DNA of 64,000 nt from Desmodus rotundus (GCF_022682495.2 NC_071391.1:43677998-43741997), one strand, 5' to 3'. Shown: positions 47,101 to 57,339, counted from the stretch's first letter. Numbers and translations are program-made. The notes: generated by a model not told the origin, from the letters alone.

Positions 47101-50100
47101 CATTTAGAATTGAAGGAGACACAAAGAGCTTCCCAGATAAGAAAAAATTTTACAAGAAATGTTAAAGGGAATTAAGAAGAAGAAAAAAAAAATTATAATG
47201 GCATCTATAGTCCCTTTCACACAATGAATGTACAATACACATTCTTTTCAAATTTATATAAAAATGTTTAGGTTATCAAGCAACTGTTGATATATTAAAA
47301 AACTGGCATAATAAAATTTATGCTTTTTGATTAGAGAGGAATTGAATTTAAAATATTCATAAGAAGAAATAAGTATAAAATCACCCAGTGTTTCTAATTA
47401 AACAATAGATTCAAAGATACCAATAACTGAACAGCAACAAAAAAAAAAATCACAAAAGAAATTTGAAATTAAGTTAGATTGAATCAAAATAACAAGAAAA
47501 TAATCAATATAGAATATAGCAAAACAATGTATTTATATTATTAAAAATGACACAGGAGAGACTGTGTCAAACCAGTGGTCTAAATTCTCACTTTAAGAAA
47601 CTAGTAAAATAACAGAAAATAAACACAATACATGTATATGAATACACACACTCAGTACCCATGTGAAAGTATGCAAACATAAAGGAAGCAATATAATTAA
47701 GAGCAGAAATCAATGATATAGGAAAGTTAAAATGCGTAAATAAATAAAACAACAAAGTTTATTCTTGAAAAACATCAGTAAAATTAACTAAACCCCCAAA
47801 TGGACCAAAAAAAAAAAGCATGTCATCTTATAAGAAATAAAAGAGAGGACATTACTGTGGTTACTATAAAAATGAAAGAGGTTCTAAGGGATTATAATGA
47901 CTAACTCATGCTTATAAATGACAACTTACTATGCACAAATTTCTACAAAGATGTACATTATCAAATTCTGAAACAAGAAATGTTAAAAACTTAAGAACAC
48001 TAAGGAAAGGAAAATATATATTTTTTACTATATTTATATATGTTTATAAAAATTTATATATTGAATAAAATATATATTGCTGTATTTATATATCTATGCA
48101 TTCAATATATAAATTTTTATATATTTATAAAATAAAATATATGTAAATATACATGTGTATATATATATTGGAAAACATTCCAAAAAGTAAAGGCCCAAAG
48201 TGAGATACTTTCACTGGTGAATTTATTGAATTATTAAGGAATAAATAATACTAATCTTTCACAATTGTTTATTCAAAAATTACACTTAAGAAAAATCTCA
48301 ACACATTCTATGGAGAAAAAACAAATCCAAACTCTTGGGACATGAGGAGGTTTCTGAAAACTCTTCTAAGGCTTCAACACAGACATAGGGGCCTATAGAA
48401 TATAATTGGAAACAATGAATCTTCTCTCCACAGTCAAATTCTTTACTGCAATTGATACATTAATAAAAACAAGATTTTCCTTGTTATTCATGCATTCAAT
48501 TATTCCTATAACCTCTGAAATAGATGCAGGAAAAGGTCACTACAAGACCATGGGAATCTCAGTGTCACCACCAGAAACAACACAGCCACACAGCAGGGCA
48601 GCAAACTTAGTCTTATTTTCCCTCAAGTTCAGATGCCCGGGCTTCTTCCCAAGTCTTACCTGAAGCATCTTCACCGTTGATCCCTGCAACCGATTCTCCA
48701 GCTCTGACATAAGATCCCTCAACACTTGGCTCTGCTGGACCAGCTCACTCTCAGACTCTTCCAGGTCATGGAGAATATCTCCCTCCTCCTTCACCAGCCT
48801 TTGTAGCTCCTTCCGCTCCTCAGAGTCGAGGATGCCTCTCAGGTTTATAAAGCAACCCTGGACAATTTGTCTCTCATTTTGTATTAGATTCTTCAGGAAT
48901 GAGAAAGAGAAAGAGGGACTCAAGCTATCAGGCAGAGCGTGGAAGCCAGAAAAAGGAGTATTTGATTTGGAATTTCTCATGGGGAATGGAAATGGAAGCA
49001 GGAAAGCAATTTTGGGAAAGGGTATTTCCCATTATTTTCTCTTCAACACATTCCAAAGTAATAGCCTCAAGTGTGCATTATTGAAGCCAACCTTGAAGCA
49101 ACAGAGGACACCTGGTGTGGCTCAGCTTTCACATAGCTGCCCAGGACAATCATGCCTCCCTGCATTATTTGTGACCCTCAACCCCACTCTCCACCTAACA
49201 CAGAGCACTGGGGGACAGAGCCATGAACCGTTGGAAATTGTCCTCCCCTGGAAGAGCTCAAGGCTTAAAATAATGACAGCACTGAACACAGAATTCACTA
49301 GCCATCCTCAGCAGATAGTCTCTCTGAGAATCCCTAACCTACAAATATCTGCTCATTGTGACAGGTTCTATTTCAGCCCCTCCCCTATCAGGAAAAAATA
49401 AAGAGTGCCTAATCAGTGACTGGACATATCAACTCTCAGGGAATAGGAGGAAGGGAACTTCTCTGGACTAAGATCAAGGACCTACCCAGATTTTTGCCTA
49501 AATCCCTCAGGAAGAGTCCCCCTCTACCTTCCAAGAAGTTCTCTCTTCTTTGATGTCAGCTTCCAACTTCTCAGCTTTTTGGTGTTCAGCCCTCAGCCTG
49601 TCCAGAGCTGCCTGCAGGTTTTCCTATGAGGGAGGAATCACACCAGAGGCTAGCTATGGGCTTTCTCAGTTTCAGAATAGAGGACAAATAGGGAAAAATC
49701 AGGCTGATCTCTAAAGAGACTGGAGATTATAGGAACTGTGAAACACCAATTAGAATCTGTGACTTGGAAACCTGACGTGGTGAATGTTTTGTCTAAGTCT
49801 CAGGTGATAGAAGTCCCCATTCCCAGGTCAAGAGAAGACTGATTCTTTGTCATAAAAGAAGAAACCTGGTACTGTAGTATGGAAAGAATTTAGGTATCAA
49901 TCCACCTAGTTGCCCACTTACCCATCCTGTACAAAGGGGCAACGACAATTTGCTTACGTATCAAACCACTACCTATTAGCACAAGTTATAAAAATATCTA
50001 TGGCTTTTTTGAGTCTGCTCATTGTTTTGCAACTGTGTGGAATGCATGGAAATGTTCTTCAGGCCTTGGAAGGTAAGCATAGGGGCAAAAGTGATCACAG

Positions 50101-50597
50101 GACTCAGGACTAGGGTGGCTAAATAAATACAGTCAATGCAAAGCAGACATTTCCCATCAAGTACTATTTTCTGTCCTGTCTGTCCTCCATTCTGTTACCT
50201 GGTACTCCTGGGCAACCTCCTCCATGAGGACTGTGTGGTGACCACAGTGCTCTTGAGACCTCTCACAAAGCCAGCAAATGACCTTCTTATCCTCCTTACA
50301 GAAGAGCAGGAGTTTCTCTCCATGGCGCTCACAGAGATCTCTCTTTTGCTCCTCCCCTGGGCTCAACTTGTTGGCCACATGCTGATTAGGCTGTAGGATC
50401 CCAGGCTGGTAACTGCTTTGGCACACAGGGCATCTTCTCTCTCTTTCTTTGCTGACTGTGGACTCCTTGTTGTTTGCAGTGATGCAGGCTTGGCAGAAGG
50501 TGTGCCCACAGCACAGGCTCAGGGCTTCTGTCAGGAGACGCAGGCAGATGTGGCAGTTCACCTTCTCCTTTAATTTCAACAGGATTTCTGAATCCAT
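40595..50597 (-). CDS. TRIM5: TRIM5-like gene, seven coding exons, 486 aa predicted
   Basis: The coding sequence joins 50597..50199, 49623..49528, 48890..48660, 44168..44146, 42103..42003, 41710..41684 and 41178..40595: 1461 nt including stop, fully in frame with GT-AG introns. Domains are RING (C15, C18, C30, H32, C35, C38, C56, C59), B-box 2 (C89 to H120), coiled coil of 109 residues, linker and B30.2/SPRY. TRIM5 proteins restrict retroviruses by binding incoming capsids through the SPRY domain and act as E3 ligases. TRIM5 rather than TRIM22 is favoured by the SPRY text ([40 protein letters not shown], ending LCSPSS). The RING and B-box part is also TRIM34-like. Human TRIM5alpha is 493 aa. 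The same orientation as TRIM22 differs from human, so it may be a TRIM5 paralogue rather than the strict orthologue. Confidence 0.8.
41375..41610 (+). mobile_element. tRNA-derived SINE (older VES-like family)
   Basis: It has an A-box-like 'taggtagttcagttagagc', a B-box-like 'ggttgtaggttcc', then 'caaccaaagaatgcataaat' and 'aagtggaataacaaataaat', a CT-rich part, and an A-rich end near 41590-41605. It lies in the last intron of the TRIM5-like gene, antisense to it. The head is too diverged and lacks a clover-leaf 3' half, so it is not a tRNA gene. Confidence 0.75.
41684..41710 (-). CDS. TRIM5: TRIM5-like 27-nt exon (linker)
   Basis: Acceptor atcgtttcag and donor gtaaggag flank 27 nt encoding LPYVRRYW with split codons. 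It equals the family size. The usual Glu-Leu-Thr start is replaced by Gly-Leu-Pro. Confidence 0.88.
42003..42103 (-). CDS. TRIM5: TRIM5-like 101-nt exon (linker)
   Basis: Acceptor tcatgtctag and donor gtgagt flank 101 nt reading [20 protein letters not shown] then [14 protein letters not shown], the linker between coiled coil and SPRY. Confidence 0.9.
42223..43020 (+). mobile_element. LTR-like interspersed repeat, unclassified
   Basis: A more GC-rich block begins 'tgttgggaactgccctgcct' inside a TRIM5-like intron. It has a TATA-like 'tacataaaactctg' near 42677 and no coding potential. The TG start and promoter-like middle suggest a solo LTR, but I could not fix its end or find a target-site duplication. 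The remaining intron to 44145 is unassigned. Confidence 0.35.
44146..44168 (-). CDS. TRIM5: TRIM5-like 23-nt exon
   Basis: Acceptor ctccctag and donor gtatgtg flank 23 nt encoding DVKDIME plus two bases. It is the same size and phase as the paralogous TRIM22 exon. Confidence 0.9.
44169..45999. other. TRIM5-like intron sequence
   Basis: The first 900 bp are similar to the TRIM22 intron at 16000-17010. A (CA)n/(CG) tract is at about 45124-45148. No gene is present. Confidence 0.6.
46000..48000 (+). mobile_element. Old L1/HAL1 element, decayed
   Basis: About 46100-46640 resembles an L1 5' UTR. About 46760-47190 is an ORF1 remnant: frame pieces equivalent to [22 protein letters not shown], then a [11 protein letters not shown]-like end and a stop, with several frameshifts. 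About 47690-47960 resembles L1 ORF2 (a 'gttcttgaaaaacatc'-like region and 'ggttactataaaaatgaaagag'). Unlike the four young HAL1 copies, it still shows the C-terminal RNA-binding block. It is interrupted at about 46640-46757 by an intron-derived patch (see findings). Confidence 0.7.
48015..48180. repeat. AT-rich tract with 22-bp inverted repeat
   Basis: The arms 48045-48066 and 48100-48121 are perfect reverse complements separated by 33 bases, inside almost pure A/T sequence. It may extrude as a cruciform. It sits in a TRIM5-like intron next to old L1. Confidence 0.85.
48660..48890 (-). CDS. TRIM5: TRIM5-like coiled-coil exon, 231 nt
   Basis: Acceptor ttcctgaag and donor gtaagact flank 231 nt, the normal family length, reading [40 protein letters not shown] and on to [13 protein letters not shown]. 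It provides the in-window reference showing that the TRIM22 exon at 20004-20186 is shortened by 48 nt. Confidence 0.92.
49528..49623 (-). CDS. TRIM5: TRIM5-like 96-nt exon (coiled-coil start)
   Basis: Acceptor cctcatag and donor gtagaggg flank 96 nt reading [20 protein letters not shown] then [12 protein letters not shown]. It has heptad character and the same size as its TRIM22 counterpart. Confidence 0.92.
50199..50597 (-). CDS. TRIM5: TRIM5-like first coding exon (RING and B-box 2)
   Basis: Encodes residues 1-133, starting [20 protein letters not shown]. The RING ligands are intact. The usual Asp before the CGH motif is Cys (LCCGHTFC). The linker from HVAN to KLSP lacks about eight residues found in human TRIM5. 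B-box 2 reads [20 protein letters not shown], then WLC and HCGHH. The donor gtaac follows EYQ. The acceptor cccctttag at 50657 probably starts the exon, giving 59 nt of 5' UTR. Confidence 0.9.
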
Positions 50598-50939
50598 CAC
50601 AATCTGTCCTGATCTGAGGCTTCTCTGGCTCAGAGATTTCTGCCAGATTGGAGAGACTAAAGGGGGCAGAGTAAGAAATGTAAGAATAAATGATGCTGTG
50701 CAGATACCACAGACAGGGCAAGAACACATGTTGAAGGACAAATACAAATATAGTAGAGAAACAAAGAAAGGAGGTTGGTGACCTTGTAAAAAGAGCAATT
50801 CATAACATTTTTTAATACTCTTAGTTTATCTGACATGGCAAATTTCATTTTTATCTGTGCAATGGTTGTTATTGTCCTTTACTTATACAGAATAAAAGGA
50901 TGACCTGAGGCCTTTATAGCAAGATCCTTGTGTGACCCC

Positions 50940-51260
50940 ACATCTCTCCTGCTTCTTCTTTCCCGTGTGCAAACACAGCCTCGATGATGAAAGCACCAAA
51001 CCCCTTATGCATCTGAACTTATATACCTGCTGTTCTCTCAGCATGCAATTCGGCCCCTGGTATAAGGAGGACTCGCCCACTTCCTTCTGTTAATCTCTCC
51101 TTACATGTTCATTTATCAGAAAGACCTCCTCTGACTGCTTATTTACAGTGTAACCATTGCCATCATTTGCTGAATGTTTGAAATGATTTCTCTTATTGTC
51201 ATGACATAACATGTGACAATGTGTTTGTCTACATGGCAGGATCAAATCCTTTATCAGATG
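50940..51260 (+). mobile_element. L2-like ancient LINE fragment
   Basis: It has the order 'cctgctgttctctcagcatg', 'tcagaaagacctcctctgac', a low-complexity middle, and a 'gtgtttgtctacatgg' end, as in L2. It is weakly preserved. It lies upstream of the TRIM5-like first coding exon, mirroring the L2 upstream of TRIM22. Confidence 0.5.
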
Positions 51261-51879
51261 TGTTCATAGAGGCAGTGAGTGACTTACAAAGACTTTTTAT
51301 CTTCAACATGCACAGTTGTGATGAACCTAATGTACTCAGGGTCCCCTTCAGAGGTCAGACCCTACCACACTGAGTTAATCAAAGACATAACAGGTACCTT
51401 AGAAGGTTCTGTGAAGTCTTGTGTGGATAAATGGTGAAATCTCATGGTTGCCTGGAAAATATGCCAAGGACACTGATAGGAGCTCCAAAGTGTGTATGTA
51501 TGTGGATGGTAGGGAGGGAAATGGCATCAATATATTTACAGGATCACAGAAGTCACATACTTGGAGAAATAAGAAATAGATTAAATGAATATCTGTCCTG
51601 GGACAGAAGTCTGAAATATTAGGAAAGGTCAATCAATTAATTCTCAATGACCATGAATTACATGCTAACAACTAACAACTAAACTAATACCCACAAACAA
51701 AATGATGAGTCTAAACAGAGAGTTTGAACCACTATGATACTGACATTCACCTGGAAAGTAACAGTAAGTTAAATAATCAGCCGACAAGCTGATGCGAGAA
51801 ACACTACTAGACAGTTGTGCATGCTGTTGGGAAATCAAACAATGGGGACAGATAGTCAGTTGTCCAGCAAATCTAACTT

Positions 51880-53903
51880 GAAAACAAAAGGGGGAGAACC
51901 AAGATGGCGGTGTAGGTAGACACACTGCGCCTCCTCGCACAAGCAGAACTGACAGAAAATCGAACAGCAAGGAAGTCCGACACCAAGGAAATAAAAAATA
52001 AACATTCATCCAGACCAGTAGGAGGGGCGGAGACGGGCAGCTGGGGCGGAGAGGACTCCCGTGGCTGTGGTGGGACTGAGACTGGCGGAGTGTGGGAAGA
52101 AAGGGGCAGGCAGTCTGACCACTGGCAGACCCTGCGGCCCCACATTCGTGCACAGATAAACCTAGAGGGCTGGACTCAGAGTGGCGGAGAACAGGGCAGG
52201 CAGAGCGGCGGGTAGCACCCCGCAGCCCCACATTCGCGCACAGATAAACCGGACAAACGATGGGGAGTGAAGCAGACCTCGAAACCCAGGAATCCAGTGC
52301 AGGGAAATAAAGCCTCAAACCTCTGATTGATAACGCCGGTGGGGTTTGGGGTGGCAGCAGGAGAGACTCCCAGCCTCACAGGAGAGGTCGTTGGAGAGAC
52401 CCACAGGGGCCTACGGCGTGTGCAAACCCACCCACTCGGGGACCAGCGCCGGAGGGGCCCATTTTGGTTGTGGGTAGCGGAGTGAAAGATTGAGGTCCAG
52501 GGGAGAGTGGAGCGGGCGCCATTGCTCCCTCTTGGCCCCTCCCCACATACAGCGTCACAGCGCAGCAACCAGCGTTATCCCAACCTGGTGAACACCTAAG
52601 GCTCCGCCCCTTTGAGTAACAGATGCCCCAAGACCAAAAAAAAAAAAAAAAGGCCCAAATGACAGAACACTTCAAAGCTCCAGAAAAAATACAACTAAGC
52701 AAGGAAGAGATAGCCAACCTATTGGATGCACAGTTCAAAACACTGGTTATAAAGATGCTCACAGAATTGGTTGAATCTGTTCAAAAAACAGATGAAAAAA
52801 TGAAGCCTATGCCAAGAGAAACAAAGGAAAATGGACAGGGAACCAATAGTGATGCGAAGGAAACTGGGACTCAAATCAATGGTGTGGACCAGAAGAAAGA
52901 AAGAAACATCCAACCAGAAAAGAATGAAGAAACAAGAATTCGGAAAAATGAGGAGAGGCTTAGGAACCTCCAGGACATCTTGAAACGTTCCAACATCCGA
53001 ATTATAGGGGTGCCAGAAGGAGAAGAGGAAGAACAAAAAATTGAAAACTTATTTGAACAAATAATGAAGGAGAACTTCCCTCATCTGGCAAAGGACATAG
53101 ACTTCCAGGAAGTCCAGGAAGCTCAGAGAGTCCCAAAGAAGCTGGACCCAAGGAGGAACACACCAAGGCACATCATAATTGAACAGGATTAAAGCAGGAG
53201 AGATTAAACAGGAGAGAATCTTAGAAGCAGCAAGAGAAAAGGAGTCAGTTACCTACAAAGGGGTTCCCATAAGACTGTCAGCTGATTTCTCCAAAGAGAC
53301 CTTACAGGCAAGGAGGGGCTGGCAAGAAGTATTCCAAGTCATGAAAGGCAAGGACCTACATCCAAGATTACTGTATCCAGCAAAGCTATCATTTAGAATG
53401 GAAGGGAAGTTAAAGTGCTCCTCAGATAAGGTCAAGTTAAAGAAATTCATCATCACCAAGCCCTTATTATATGAAATGTTAAAGGGACTTACCTAAGAAA
53501 AAGAAGATCAAAAATAGGAACAGTAAAAATGACAGCAAACTCACAGTTATTAACAACCACACCTAAAACAAAAACAAGAGCAAACTAGGCAAACAACTAG
53601 AACAGGAACAGAACCATAGAGATGGAGATCACATGGAGGGTTGTCAATAGGGGAGTGGGAGGGAGATGGGGGGGAAGGTACAGAGAATAAGTAGCATGGA
53701 TGATAGGTGGAAAATAGACAGGGGGAGGGTAAGAATAGTGTCGGAAATGTAGAAGCCAAAGAACTTATAAGTATGACCCATGGACATGAACTTTAGGGGG
53801 GGAATTTGGGGGGGGGCAGGATGGAGTGGAGTGAGGGGGCGGGAAATGGGACAACTGTAATAGCATAATCAATAAATATATTTAAAAAAAGAAAACAAAA
53901 GGG
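51880..53903 (+). mobile_element. HAL1 retrotransposon, copy 4, full length with 13-bp target-site duplication
   Basis: The element spans 51893-53890, flanked by gaaaacaaaaggg at 51880-51892 and 53891-53903. It is about 2.0 kb, longer than copies 1-3 (about 1.8 kb), mainly because it keeps the ORF1 segment they have lost. It has no ORF2. The 3' UTR retains the block missing from copies 2 and 3. Confidence 0.93.
52659..53496 (+). pseudogene. HAL1 copy 4 ORF1, broken by start loss and a 5-nt deletion
   Basis: The usual ATG before Ala-Gln-Met is AAG here, so the first ATGs are an upstream one at 52623 or the internal one at 52659. The first frame ends soon after RHIII near 53192. The C-terminal part continues in another frame from about 53182 to 53496 and includes ERILEAAREKESVTYKG and [19 protein letters not shown], text missing from copies 1-3. 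Alignment with those copies indicates a 5-nt deletion around 53181-53193 as the cause of the frame break. Confidence 0.8.
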
Positions 53904-55040
53904 TTGAACTGAAAGCTGAAGAAGGGGAAGGAAATATGGAATATGAGTGAGGAAAAAATATATTAGGGAAAGAAATGTCCTGTTCATGAAAGTTGTATCA
54001 CCCTGTCTGAATTTGGAAATGGCAGTGTAGCAGGTGTGCAGAAAACTTCTAGGCCTTTGATATCGTGTGAGCCTGCAGTGACCGTGATATATGGCACTTC
54101 CCTAGTATTGTGACATTAGGGGTCTTTTCCAAGAGCAAAACAAATTATCCATGTTTTGCCCACAGAGAGAGGAGGGACATAAATAGCTTTGCCCTTGCGT
54201 GGTGGGGTGTTAGATGGATCCACTGTGGGAATGGGAAGATGAGTCGGATGCATGCACGGGTGGCCAGGGGAGAGAAGATGAGAGCTTCCAGGACAAGGTC
54301 AGGAAGCAAATGCAGAGCAGGGAAGACAGTGAGACATAGGATGAGGTAAGAGGAAAAGGTGGCAGTTAGATTAGGTATCTGGGAACAAAGAGTCAACATC
54401 AGGCTTTTTCTTCCTGCAGAGGCAATTGGCTTACTCTTCTAATAAGTTGGGCATTTGGTTTTCGTTTTGTTTTTTGAGAAACTTATGAGGCTACAATAAA
54501 GTGGAAGGTGAGCTGCATAAAGCCACATGATTGAAAACAAAAATAGGCTGATGTGGAAAGTGCATTTGGAGGGCTTCCTGTAGAACTGAAATACCAGTTA
54601 ATAAGCTTAGATTCATTTTTCATGAGGGGATTGTGACTTTTCTAACCAACAAGGGCCCAAACTTAGGCCCTTGGATGCTGTGCTTATGAGCTTTCACAAA
54701 ATAAACACTACACTGTAGCTCTGGGCTTACATAACCAAAGCTGTTTCACACATGTCCACTGACTCTGGCTTCTTAAAACAATGGAAAAAAAAAGGAATAA
54801 AAGGCCTTCTATTATAGTACTGTGAGGACCATCGCTGAGAGCTCACGTGAGGCAGCCATGGTTGACATGCCCAGTTTCCTGTCCTGTATCCCTAGATTGG
54901 CTAACTACCTGGCAGTGTATATCTTATCAGGTCACATGAATAGGAATGACCATCCCAATTGGAGAAGATACTGGTGGTCATTTAAAGAGGATATCACAGA
55001 GTGCTAGCACAGTGATGCTCATTCACCTACCTGGGCTCAA

Positions 55041-55083
55041 TATGGCCACAGTCTAGGCTCAGAATTTCTCTCAGGAGCTCCAA
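55041..55083 (-). pseudogene. Possible TRIM RING-exon relic
   Basis: On the minus strand 43 nt read ELLREILSLDCGH-like text, matching the ELLTEP(L/M)SLDCGH core of the TRIM5/22 RING at about 80 percent of bases (compare 21802-21845). Flanks are not RING-like and the exon is otherwise gone. It is short, so chance or a repeat-derived match remains possible. Confidence 0.4.
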
Positions 55084-56149
55084 GTAAATAAAACTATGAC
55101 TCAATAAAAAAAGAAAGATAAGATCTCAGTAGAAGGTTGTCAAACGTTGATGGGAAAGGAAATATCTGCAGTATGAGATAAGGTATTCTCTTTGTTTGGT
55201 GCTAGGAAGGGAAAGGTTATAATGGCTGTATGAAGCTAAATTTAGATCTGCTAACTCTGTCCTCTGGTGCCCCGTTCATCACGCATGAAGGGAACCTGAT
55301 ATGGAATGAGGTTGAAGGAGAAGCAGAAGTGTATTCCACCTAATGGTCCAAATGCTGAAAACAGCCCACAGGCCATATGCAGGTAGTCCCCCGCTGCAGG
55401 GACTGTGGTCCAGATCAGGCTCTGATGAACTGCAATATCAGAAGTAGGCATTGCATCAGGGGTAGATATTAAGTGATGCCTACCCCTGTTTACACCTGAA
55501 GTGTGATCCAAACATTGGGTAGGGACATCCAATTATGTGTCATCCCGTTCAAAATCCACCCAATCCTGGGACACATCAAGAGCTTATAGAGAAGCGAGGC
55601 ACTGACCAAGCATTCAGCCTTGGGGCTGCAGAATTTAATTTTTGTGTGGCTTCCAGGACCTAAGGTCAAATCACCTGATGCCACGGGGCACAGAAGAGGA
55701 AAGCTCAGAGGAGCTGCAGGCCTGACAGATGAAGGTTCGCCCCCCACAACCTGAGCAGTGACGCCAGGGCTCTGGAGCAAGCAGGAAGAGACCTAGAAGT
55801 GAAAGCATGAGTGCTGCACAGATGTCAAAAATGCCTAGACCATCCCTGAGGACTTACACTTTTGACCCCCACATCCGGCTGCTTAACCCAGGGACCTGTG
55901 CCCCAGACCTGAAACTACAAAGCATCTGCCTTGAAAAATGAACAAGTCTTAAGCCCAGGAGAACCCTAAGGGTGTAGGGCAAAAGGAGTCCTCTCTTAGG
56001 GGGTCCTGCTCAGGATTTAAAAGACTTACAGAACTTGCCCCAGGACGCGGGGCAGAAGCAGAAGTTTGAGAAGTACATAGACCAGGAAGCCGGTTGGACT
56101 GTCACCCGAAGCAGAGATGTGGGGTGGTGATCCAGGAACTACCTAGCCA

Positions 56150-56480
56150 GGGCAGGGCTGCATCTCCCTCTAACCTGTAGGTGCCGCTGGTTATACCTGC
56201 TCCATCCCCCTGCTGCAGCCGCGCAGCTAGAGCTGACTGGGGAGTGCCCACGCCCCACTCCTCTCCCCTCCTCTCCCAGGGCTACACCCCTGCACCACCA
56301 TCGCGGCTCTACCGAAGCCAACCCACCACTCTGGCCCAGTCCAAGTCTTTCGTCCCGGGCAGCCCTCACAGGACGCCCTTTGAGCTCCTGGCTGGGTGCC
56401 TGGGGCGGGAAGGTGTGCGGTTTTGTGCCCCAAGGCCTGTAGCAGTGGAACACGGAGTTCTTGGAAGGCTGCCACCCTCC
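56150..56480. promoter_or_regulatory. CpG-rich block, possible promoter or LTR
   Basis: About a dozen CpG dinucleotides fall in some 330 bp (for example ccgcgcagc, atcgcggctctaccg, ttcgtcccggg), clearly denser than the AT-rich surroundings. It lies about 5.5 kb upstream of the TRIM5-like first coding exon and could hold its unseen 5' exon. It could equally be part of a decayed retroviral LTR. Confidence 0.3.
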
Positions 56481-57339
56481 AGGCACTGCACAGAGAGCAG
56501 AAGGAAACTCACCCGCAATCTTTGTGGGGAAAAGGCCTATTCACTTGTTATGCAGTTCCAGTCTGAGGGGCAGTCATGCGCAGGATTCACTCTCCACACC
56601 AGAGGCCCGTTTTCACAGAGAAGTTAACTAAGAGCAAAGCAAAAATGAAAGTTAAATTCTTAGGGGAGGGGCAGGGAAGGAGAAAATCTGTGGACCAATG
56701 AGGGGCATTCACATAGGGCACATTGGAAATACCAAGATTTTGTGCCTGGGTCAGAGCAGCCAGGGCCTACATTTTAATCCTAGCTGAGCTCTGCTCCCTG
56801 AACCTGTTCTCAGGGCTCTGAGAGTATTCATCTTTGGAGAATTAGGCTTCCCTAGGCTGTGTACTGTCCCACACATCAACCTCATCTTGGTACCTCATGA
56901 ACGCGGTGTTCTGAGGAGGGAATAAAGTCTGTCTTTTACCACAGTGAGGACCCACGCTGAAGGCTCACCTGAGGCCATGATACTGGCAGCTCTCCTGTCC
57001 CGTAGGCATCAGCTGAAGGAAGTGAATCTGCCCATTTGTGTCCTGTTAGGTCATGTGAGAGGGAATGGCTGCTCAGATCTGAAATTACCCCAGATGGTCA
57101 GTCAGAGGGGCTCTCCCAGACTGGTAGCAGGGAGATGCAGACTCTCAGAACCTGGCTTCAATAGGGACAAAATGACACTTTTTCCTAAGCAGACTGCAGA
57201 CATCAAATTACATGAACTGTCCTTTGGGGGGCAATGTCATCAAACACTGTGGAACAAATAATCTCCATAGTCCTGGCATAATAAAAAGCAAAAAGGAACG
57301 TAGTGGTGATGGATGATTTCATGGGTCACTACGACTGGC

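Larger units (their letters stand above)
53904..57280. other. Upstream region of the TRIM5-like gene, no intact gene
   Basis: Two related segments of about 170 bp occur at about 54825-55000 and 56940-57110. A CpG-rich block lies at 56150-56480 and a possible RING relic at 55041-55083. Other text, including the frame 56181-56627 in the CpG-rich block, has no recognised domain. Confidence 0.5.

Noticed and set aside
48903..48914. GAAAGAGAAAG, matching the core of an interferon-stimulated response element
   Set aside because: On the gene's strand it is the polypyrimidine tract just before the coiled-coil exon acceptor, so splicing explains it.
56181..56627. 148-codon frame in the CpG-rich block
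   Set aside because: Both strands are open here because the sequence is GC-rich and stop-poor; the product has no recognisable domain.
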